Shown: positions 13,651-13,770 of the stretch, piece by piece
Numbering within the stretch: the stretch's first letter is position 1
How the letters are laid out: each line of letters starts with the position of its first letter
Origin: Veillonella sp.
Lineage (GTDB): Bacteria; Bacillota; Negativicutes; Veillonellales; Veillonellaceae
Direction of reading: 5' to 3'
DNA: 13,770 nucleotides
Assembly (NCBI RefSeq): GCF_015058545.1
Contig: NZ_SVCB01000088.1
Span: forward strand, 1 to 13,770
Notes under the pieces: generated by a model
What the model saw: only the letters and a program-made list of their open reading frames with translations
What the model was told of the DNA's origin: nothing
The model's database searches: none
Translations under genes and position numbers: made by a program

Positions 13651-13770
13651 AGAGTTTGATCCTGGCTCAGGACGAACGCTGGCGGCGTGCTTAACACATG
13701 CAAGTCGAACGGAGAGAGATGGAAGCTTGCTTCTATCGATCTTAGTGGCGAACGGGTGAGTAACGCGTAA
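13644..13770 (+). rRNA. rrs: 16S ribosomal RNA, 5' part (runs off the window)
   Basis: The gene is recognised by the universal start AGAGTTTGATCCTGGCTCAG at 13651, followed by GACGAACGCTGGCGGCGTGC, the ACACATGCAAGTCGA stretch and GGCGAACGGGTGAGTAACGC. By alignment to the E. coli numbering (that primer site is position 8), the mature 5' end should be near 13644. The V1 hairpin around GATGGAAGCTTGCTTC resembles Veillonella. About 127 nt are present. Confidence 0.98.

Overview
The window looks like chromosomal DNA from a Veillonella-type member of the Negativicutes. The right edge enters a 16S rRNA gene whose first ~120 bases, including the V1 hairpin, resemble Veillonella as I remember it. The mutase operon fits the succinate-to-propionate metabolism of that group. 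This assignment is from memory, not from a search.

Left part (1-6115, all + strand): the 3' end of an IS3-family transposase and the right end of its element abut an intrinsic terminator. A five-gene peptide/nickel-type ABC importer operon follows (permease, permease, lipoprotein binding protein, ATPase, ATPase), then a GNAT acetyltransferase. Two of the importer genes look damaged. The second permease has ATA exactly where an ATG would be expected, and the first ATPase carries a frameshift between Walker B and the H-loop. With the insertion-element remnant upstream, the transporter may be decaying.

Middle (6116-6486): a non-coding stretch between convergent genes. It holds eight DnaA-box-like 9-mers, all in the same orientation. 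The first six are spaced by about one or two helical turns, and A+T-rich DNA and a bidirectional terminator follow. This is the most striking feature of the window: a candidate replication origin or DnaA-titrating/regulatory locus, with no dnaA gene nearby.

Right part (6487-12981, - strand): an operon reading leftward, mutA-mutB-meaB-unknown 110-aa gene, encoding the two subunits of adenosylcobalamin-dependent methylmalonyl-CoA mutase and its GTPase chaperone. Its leader begins at a consensus sigma-A promoter and contains a cobalamin riboswitch followed by a strong intrinsic terminator. A further ~290 nt of leader holds another hairpin and an orphan Shine-Dalgarno sequence. A B12 riboswitch ahead of a B12-dependent enzyme is unexpected if it is the usual OFF switch.

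Far right (13249-13770, + strand): tandem rRNA promoters P1 and P2, a structured leader, a boxA-like antitermination site, processing-type hairpins and the 5' end of 16S rRNA. The rRNA and mut operons diverge from a ~270-bp spacer with no recognisable gene.
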